Shown: positions 59,298 to 64,000 of the stretch, one piece after another
Layout: each line of letters starts with the position of its first letter
Position numbering within the stretch: the first letter of the stretch is position 1
DNA from: Bog-756 sp963769765
GTDB lineage: Bacteria; Actinomycetota; Acidimicrobiia; Acidimicrobiales; RAAP-2
Assembly (NCBI GenBank): GCA_963769765.1
Contig: CAVYNA010000003.1
Coordinates: 372,001 to 436,000, forward strand
Reading direction: 5' to 3'
Length of the DNA: 64,000 bases
Notes under the pieces: generated by a model
The model's database searches: none
What the model was told of the DNA's origin: nothing
Seen by the model: the letters and a program-made list of their open reading frames with translations, nothing else
Program-made: the position numbers and the translations under genes

Positions 59298-59684
59298 ATG
59301 GGTGGTCGCGAGTTCCGTGTCGAGCGCATCGACCACGTGCAGCTCGCGATGCCGCCCGGTACCCGGGCCGAAGACGAGGCGCAGGCGTTCTACGAAGGCG
59401 TGCTCGGCATCCCGCGGGTGGACAAACCCCCCGAGCTCGCTGTCCGCGGTGGCTGTTGGTTCGAAGACGGTGCGCTCCGGGTCCACCTCGGTGTCGAGGA
59501 GGGCTTCCGCCCGGCTCGCAAGGCCCACCCGGCATTGGTGGTCTCCGGGCTCGACCGGCTCCTCGACGCGCTGGAGGCGGCCGGACACGCGACCAGAAAG
59601 GCCGAGGAGGTGGCGGGGATGCCCCAGTGGTACGTCGACGACCCGTTCGGCAACCGCATCGAACTGGTGCCCGCGCACCGCTGA
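59298..59684 (+). CDS. VOC-family protein
   Basis: A 128-aa single-domain VOC protein: RIDHVQLAMPPGTRAEDEAQAFYEGVLGIP followed in the second half by WYVDDPFGNRIELV, the usual terminal element. Probable glyoxalase/dioxygenase fold; substrate unknown. TAGGGT (59284-59289) lies 8 nt before the ATG, so it has its own leaderless promoter. Confidence 0.82.
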   Translation: MGGREFRVERIDHVQLAMPPGTRAEDEAQAFYEGVLGIPRVDKPPELAVRGGCWFEDGALRVHLGVEEGFRPARKAHPALVVSGLDRLLDALEAAGHATRKAEEVAGMPQWYVDDPFGNRIELVPAHR

Positions 59685-59734
59685 ACCGGCGGAGGCCGGC
59701 CGGACGGCCGGCGGTGGTCCGTTCGATCGGGCGC

Positions 59735-60490
59735 TCAGGTCCGGAAGGTCCGCCAGCACCGCGAGCTCATCGGGACCTCGATCAGGTCGCGACCACGGAG
59801 CGACGGGTCGGTGGCGAGGACTCCTCTGATGCGCTCGACCTCCGCTGCACGCTCATCCGGCGGCCGCATGATGAACGAGCTGTACGTCCCGGCGAGCCCG
59901 ACGATCTCGTCCGGCGCCAGCGGCCCCGACCACGTGAACACACGGGTCTCGAGCGCGCGGAACGGGGCACCTGGCGGCAATTCCACATGGTGGCGGCCCG
60001 CCCGGGTCACCGGTTCGGCCGGCGATGGATCTCGGCGGCCGAGCAGCTCGCCGACCCACTCGACGGAGCGGTCGGGGCCGTTCCAGAGCACCCCGAGGGC
60101 ACCGCCCGGCCGGAGCACCCGTGCAATCTCGGCGACGGTCCGGGTGGTGTCCATCCAGTGCCAGGCCGACGACGCCATCGCGGCGTCCGCCGAGCCGTCC
60201 GCCAACGGGAGCCGCTCGGCCACGGCCATGGCGGCAGCGATCTCCGGCGAACGCCGCCTGAGCACGGCGAGCATCCGCGGGTCGGGTTCGACCGCGACGA
60301 CCTGTGGGACCCGCTGGCGAAGCCGGCGGGCGAGCGCGCCGGTGCCCGAACCGATGTCGACGGCGAGCCGGCACCGGCTCGGGAGCACCCACTCGATCGC
60401 TTCCAACGGGGGTGCAGGACGGTGACGGTCGTAGGTTTCGGCCACGCCACCGAAGGAGTGCGCCTCGCCCGCCCTCCGTCCCTCCACCAT
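59735..60490 (-). CDS. class I SAM-dependent methyltransferase
   Basis: A 251-aa methyltransferase of the type 11 group: FGGVAETYDRHRPAPP, motif I VDIGSGTGALARRL, acidic end of strand 2 VAVEPDP, ERLPLADGSADAAMASSAWHWMD and the VLRPGGALGVLW motif are all present. Substrate unknown. TAGGGT (60498-60503) lies 7 nt before the ATG. Confidence 0.88.
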   Translation of the reverse strand: MVEGRRAGEAHSFGGVAETYDRHRPAPPLEAIEWVLPSRCRLAVDIGSGTGALARRLRQRVPQVVAVEPDPRMLAVLRRRSPEIAAAMAVAERLPLADGSADAAMASSAWHWMDTTRTVAEIARVLRPGGALGVLWNGPDRSVEWVGELLGRRDPSPAEPVTRAGRHHVELPPGAPFRALETRVFTWSGPLAPDEIVGLAGTYSSFIMRPPDERAAEVERIRGVLATDPSLRGRDLIEVPMSSRCWRTFRT

Positions 60491-60525
60491 CGTCGAGACC
60501 CTAGCGGCGCGTTCGCCAGGTCCCT

Positions 60526-61629
60526 TCAGGCCCGTGCCGACATGGTGACGAAGTCCCGCGCATAGGCCGGATCGAAGAAGCGGGTGGTCCCTCCCGTCAT
60601 CGACGAGAGCAGGTCGGTGCCGTTGGTGGGCGCCGCGGGCGCGCCGGGCAGCGGTGAGTAGAAGGTGAACGTGTCCCATGCCGGATTGATGTCCAGCTCC
60701 ATCGCGCGCACGGCCCCCGCACGGACCAAGAGGTCGGCGAGCTGCACGATGTCGAGGTTCGGCCCGGAGACGTAGACGAGTGCCCCGTCCGATGTCACGC
60801 CGAGACCGGAGCGCCAGACCCGGGGAACCAACCCGAGGGTCGAGCCCCATGCCGAGGTGTCGGAGGGAGAGAGCCCGGAGACCGGCTGCCCACCGTCGAC
60901 GAGCAGGGTGAGGTTCTGGCGGACCGAGACGACGGTCGGCGTCATCGAGAGGTCCCGCCCCCACTCCCCGACCGTCGCCGTCCCGTCCGCGTCGATCACG
61001 AGGGACGCCGCGCCGGTCACCAACGGGGCGAACGTCCGCCCCTCGGTGTAGTACCCGCCGTGGGCGTCGGGCAGCTTGAACCCCCCGTTGAAGGCGCAGA
61101 CGAGGCTCGCGGCCGCATCCGGCTGGACGGGCGCCGTGTACGTCCACGGGCCCTGTCCGGGGCTGATGCTGCCGGAGTAGAGGGTTGCTCGCAGCAGGTG
61201 GGGATCCATCCATGCGATGCCGGCGAGGTCATAGTTCCCGACGGAGCGGAGGGTCGTGACAAAGAGCGCAGCAAGGCCGTCGACGGTGCGCCCTGCTGGA
61301 AGCCACTGGCCCTCTCCGGCGAGCGGCGGGGTCATCACCGGAATGAGCGGCGCGGGCGGCGGGAGGGCGACGAGCCGGGGTGCTGTGGTCGTCGTCGAGG
61401 TCGGCTGGCGTGTCGTCGTGGTCGTCGACGCACGAGGTGCGTGCGTGACAGGCCCTGTCGAAGGGTGCGCCGTCACTCCGCAACCAGATGCAGCCGTGAG
61501 GACGGCCAGCACGAGTGCACAAGCGGCCGGTCGTGGGACGTACAGGGTCTCGAACCTCTCTTCGGCGGGTCGCCCATTCTGCCAGGACGAGCTCGCACCC
61601 AGTCGTCGCGCGTGGACACCCGCGGGCAA
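60526..61629 (-). CDS. lipoprotein with phosphodiester glycosidase (NAGPA/DUF2233) domain
   Basis: A 367-aa exported protein. The segment ACALVLAVLTAASGC resembles a lipoprotein signal with the Cys as lipid site, followed by a Thr-rich linker (residues about 65-85). The C-terminal 260 residues match the phosphodiester glycosidase/NAGPA-like domain (CAFNGGFKLPDAHGGYY, LGLVPRVWRSGLGVTSDGALVYVSG in pieces, AVRAMELDINPAWDTF). The only in-frame start that covers the signal is TTG 61629, which leaves about 29 residues before the hydrophobic part; the true start is uncertain. It follows mdh with a 6-nt gap. Confidence 0.8.
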   Translation of the reverse strand: MPAGVHARRLGASSSWQNGRPAEERFETLYVPRPAACALVLAVLTAASGCGVTAHPSTGPVTHAPRASTTTTTRQPTSTTTTAPRLVALPPPAPLIPVMTPPLAGEGQWLPAGRTVDGLAALFVTTLRSVGNYDLAGIAWMDPHLLRATLYSGSISPGQGPWTYTAPVQPDAAASLVCAFNGGFKLPDAHGGYYTEGRTFAPLVTGAASLVIDADGTATVGEWGRDLSMTPTVVSVRQNLTLLVDGGQPVSGLSPSDTSAWGSTLGLVPRVWRSGLGVTSDGALVYVSGPNLDIVQLADLLVRAGAVRAMELDINPAWDTFTFYSPLPGAPAAPTNGTDLLSSMTGGTTRFFDPAYARDFVTMSARA

Positions 61630-61635
61630 CCGCGA

Positions 61636-62628
61636 CTACGGCAGGAGGTCGGCGACCTCCGCCCGCTCCGCGACGAGCTCTTCGGTGGTGACCCGGATCC
61701 GCTCCTTCGCGAACGGGTCGTGCTCGAGCCCCTCGACGACGGTCCAGCCGCCCGACGGGCTCGTCCGCACCGGAAAGCCGAACTGCAGTCCCGCCGGCAC
61801 GCCGTACTCCCCGTTGGAGACCACCGCGAGCGAGGTCCACCCGTCGCCGTCGGTGCCGGTGTGGATGCTCACCACCGAGTCGATGGCGGCATTGGCCGCG
61901 GACGCGGCCGACGAGAGCCCGCGCGCCTCGATGACCGCCGCCCCGCGCTTCTGCACGGTGGTGAGGAAGTCGCCCTGGAGCCACGCCGTGTCCGTGACGA
62001 CCTCGGCCGCAGGCCGACCGTCGATGGTGGCATTCGCCACGTCGGGGAACTGGGTAGCCGAGTGGTTGCCCCAGATCGCGAGGTTGGCGACCGACGACAC
62101 GGGCACGCCGGCCCGCTTCGCGAGCTGGGACTTGGCGCGGTTCTCGTCGAGCCGGGTCATCGCGAACCAACGGTCGCTCGGGACCTCCGGGGCGTTCGAG
62201 CGGGCGATCAGGCAGTTGGTGTTGCACGGGTTGCCGACCACGAGGACCCGGACGTCGGACGCCGCGTGCCCGGCGATGGCCTGCCCCTGAGGGCCGAAGA
62301 TGCCGCCGTTGACGCTGAGCAGGTCGCCGCGCTCCATGCCGGCCTTACGCGGGATCGAGCCGACGAGCAGCGCCCACGAGGTGCCGTCGAAGGCGACCTT
62401 CAAGTCGGTGGTCGTCACGATGTCCGAGACCAGGGGGAAGGCGCAGTCGTCGAGCTCCATGACCACCCCGTCGAGGGCTTGCATCGCCGGCTCGATCTCG
62501 AGGAGACGGAGCACCACCGGCTGGTCGTGCCCGAAGAGTTGACCCGAGGCGATGCGGAAGAGGAGCGAGTAGCCGATCTGACCCGCGGCGCCGGTGACGG
62601 TGACGTGGATGGGGGAGTTCCGAGGCAT
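61636..62628 (-). CDS. mdh: malate dehydrogenase
   Basis: A 330-aa NAD-dependent enzyme interconverting malate and oxaloacetate in the TCA cycle. Rossmann VTGAAGQIGYSLLFRIASG, substrate loop and Arg cluster PRKAGMERGDLL, NPCNTNCLIA and the catalytic His in IWGNHSATQFPD are present; family of the actinobacterial/cytosolic Mdh type. TAGCCT (62635-62640) is 6 nt before the ATG. It lies 60 nt after icd on the same strand, but each gene has its own promoter element. Confidence 0.95.
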   Translation of the reverse strand: MPRNSPIHVTVTGAAGQIGYSLLFRIASGQLFGHDQPVVLRLLEIEPAMQALDGVVMELDDCAFPLVSDIVTTTDLKVAFDGTSWALLVGSIPRKAGMERGDLLSVNGGIFGPQGQAIAGHAASDVRVLVVGNPCNTNCLIARSNAPEVPSDRWFAMTRLDENRAKSQLAKRAGVPVSSVANLAIWGNHSATQFPDVANATIDGRPAAEVVTDTAWLQGDFLTTVQKRGAAVIEARGLSSAASAANAAIDSVVSIHTGTDGDGWTSLAVVSNGEYGVPAGLQFGFPVRTSPSGGWTVVEGLEHDPFAKERIRVTTEELVAERAEVADLLP

Positions 62629-62688
62629 CGGACGAGGCTAACCCGGCGCCGCGGGTCGGTCGAAACCGGAGCGCGCGTACCGGGTCGG

Positions 62689-63885
62689 TCAGAGGCGGTC
62701 GACGATCGCCGCCGCGAACTCCGAGCACTTGACCTCGGTCGCCCCGTCCATCAGGCGCGCGAAATCGTAGGTGACGACCTTGTCGGCGATGGTCGCCTCG
62801 AGGGCGGTGACGATGTCCGCGGCCGCGCCGGTCCACCCGAGGTGCTCGTACATCATGACGCCGGAGAGGATCACCGAGCCCGGGTTGACCTTGTCGAGAC
62901 CGGCGTACTTCGGGGCCGTCCCGTGGGTCGCCTCGAAGATGCCGTGCCCGGTCACATAGTTGATGTTGCCACCCGGTGCGATGCCGATCCCGCCCACCTG
63001 AGCCGCGAGCGCGTCGGAGAGGTAGTCGCCGTTCAGGTTGGTCGTCGCCATCACGTCGAACTCCGATGCCCGGGTCAGCACCTGCTGGAGCGTGATGTCG
63101 GCGATGCTGTCCTTCACGAGCAGCTTGTCACCGGGCTTCCCGTCGCAGTCGTCCCATCCGACCGCCACGTCCTCGAACTCCTCGCGAACGAGCTCGTACC
63201 CCCAATTGCGGAACGCCCCTTCGGTGAACTTCTGGATGTTCCCCTTGTGGACGATGTTCACGCTCTCGCGACCGTGGGAGAGCGCGTACTTGATCGCCGC
63301 CCGGATGAGGCGCTTCGAACCGAACTCGGAGATCGGCTTGATCCCGATGCCTGAGCCCTCTCGGATCTCCCAGCCCATCTCGTCACGGAGGAACGCGGCG
63401 AGCTTGGCCGCCTCGGGCGTGAACGCCTCCACCTCCAGGCCCGCGTAGATGTCCTCCGTGTTCTCGCGGAAGATGACCATGTCGACCTTCTCGGGGTGGA
63501 GGACCGGTGAGGGCACACCCTTGAACCAGCGCACCGGTCGCAGGCAGACGTAGAGGTCGAGGATCTGTCGGAGGGCGACGTTGAGGGATCGGATGCCCCC
63601 GCCGATCGGGGTGGTGAGGGGCCCCTTGATCCCGATGAGGTGGGTCCGGAAGGTCTCGACGGTCTCGTCGGGCAGCCAGCTGCCCGTCTCGTCGAAGGCC
63701 TTCTGACCCGCGAGGACCTCCTTCCAGGCGACGTGCTTGCCGTGCTTGGCGGCCGCCGCGTCGAGCACGAGCTTGGCAGCGGGCCAGATGTCGACCCCGG
63801 TGCCGTCCCCCTCGATGAAGGGGATGATCGGCTCGTCGGAGACGATGAGCCCACCGTCGGGACCCTGGGTGATCAGTTCGGGCAT
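62689..63885 (-). CDS. icd: NADP-dependent isocitrate dehydrogenase
   Basis: A 398-aa homologue of the E. coli-type isocitrate dehydrogenase, oxidising isocitrate to 2-oxoglutarate. Isocitrate loop RSLNVALRQ, metal ligands in IADITLQQVL and in NLNGDYLSDALAAQ, and the NADP specificity segment HGTAPKYAGLDKVNPGS with Lys-Tyr. TAGGCT (63893-63898) lies 7 nt before the ATG, so leaderless. Beyond it only 115 nt remain in the window, with no further gene seen. Confidence 0.95.
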   Translation of the reverse strand: MPELITQGPDGGLIVSDEPIIPFIEGDGTGVDIWPAAKLVLDAAAAKHGKHVAWKEVLAGQKAFDETGSWLPDETVETFRTHLIGIKGPLTTPIGGGIRSLNVALRQILDLYVCLRPVRWFKGVPSPVLHPEKVDMVIFRENTEDIYAGLEVEAFTPEAAKLAAFLRDEMGWEIREGSGIGIKPISEFGSKRLIRAAIKYALSHGRESVNIVHKGNIQKFTEGAFRNWGYELVREEFEDVAVGWDDCDGKPGDKLLVKDSIADITLQQVLTRASEFDVMATTNLNGDYLSDALAAQVGGIGIAPGGNINYVTGHGIFEATHGTAPKYAGLDKVNPGSVILSGVMMYEHLGWTGAAADIVTALEATIADKVVTYDFARLMDGATEVKCSEFAAAIVDRL

Positions 63886-64000
63886 GGATCGAAGCCTACC
63901 GGCACCCCCTGGCTCCGCCGCCAGTCGACGCGGGCCGTCCGCGGCCCCTGCTGTGAGGCCGGTGCCGTCAGGTCGGTGCCGAGCGCAATCGGGCGAAGCG

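Overview
This is chromosomal DNA from a GC-rich actinobacterium. Two WhiB proteins, a DivIVA-domain protein, an F420-dependent (DDN-type) reductase, a UPF0182 protein, a DUF2342 protein and an Sdh1-type succinate dehydrogenase all point to Actinomycetota. The presence of MreB and the mix of families suggest a soil or freshwater Acidimicrobiia-like lineage (inference). Coding density is high, GTG starts are common, and many genes carry a TAnnnT -10 element only 6-9 nt before the start codon, so leaderless transcription appears widespread.

Layout. 1-7.1 kb: arginine deiminase pathway operon (arcA end, argF-type carbamoyltransferase, arcC) running into a CoA-transferase, a universal stress protein, a zinc alcohol dehydrogenase and an FMN-barrel protein, then a Pit phosphate transporter with its DUF47 partner. 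7.1-12.5 kb: two tiny proteins, a secreted seven-repeat propeller fused to an SGNH hydrolase, a GT39 glycosyltransferase and a COQ4-like protein. 12.5-25.9 kb: RHH-like regulator plus soluble HtrA, adenine deaminase, ArsR/SRPBCC pair, small oxidoreductases, a divergent ketol-acid reductoisomerase homologue, a secreted esterase, an APC permease and a cold-adaptation group (DEAD-box helicase with an apparent ATC start, CspA, fatty acid desaturase).

25.9-33.5 kb: a tightly overlapping seven-gene set on the minus strand, ArsR - NuoB-like - HyfB - HyfC - HyfE - HyfF - HycE-like, with the same gene order as the Mycobacterium tuberculosis Rv0081-Rv0087 locus. The large subunit lacks all four nickel-iron cysteines, so this is an energy-converting hydrogenase-related complex rather than a hydrogenase. 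33.5-37 kb is the only clearly accessory stretch: a hipBA module with four operator copies, a small hydrophobic ORF, a 3'-truncated ISL3 transposase and an initiator tRNA.

37-50.9 kb: PhyH dioxygenase, UPF0182 protein, DivIVA/coiled-coil protein with a phage MuF-like tail motif, PDZ-Lon protease, HEAT-repeat protein, MreB, two probable pseudoenzymes (an HtrA-like protein without its triad and a DUF2342 protein without HExxH), two WhiB proteins and a glutamate formiminotransferase-like protein. 51-64 kb: a VWA/AAA+ pair, sdhCAB, small SCP2 and VOC proteins, a methyltransferase, a lipoprotein, and the TCA enzymes mdh and icd.

Taken together, much of the window fits life with fluctuating oxygen and energy: arginine fermentation, Usp, the hyc-type membrane complex under an ArsR repressor, and a separate aerobic TCA/Sdh block. 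That functional link is inference from gene content only.
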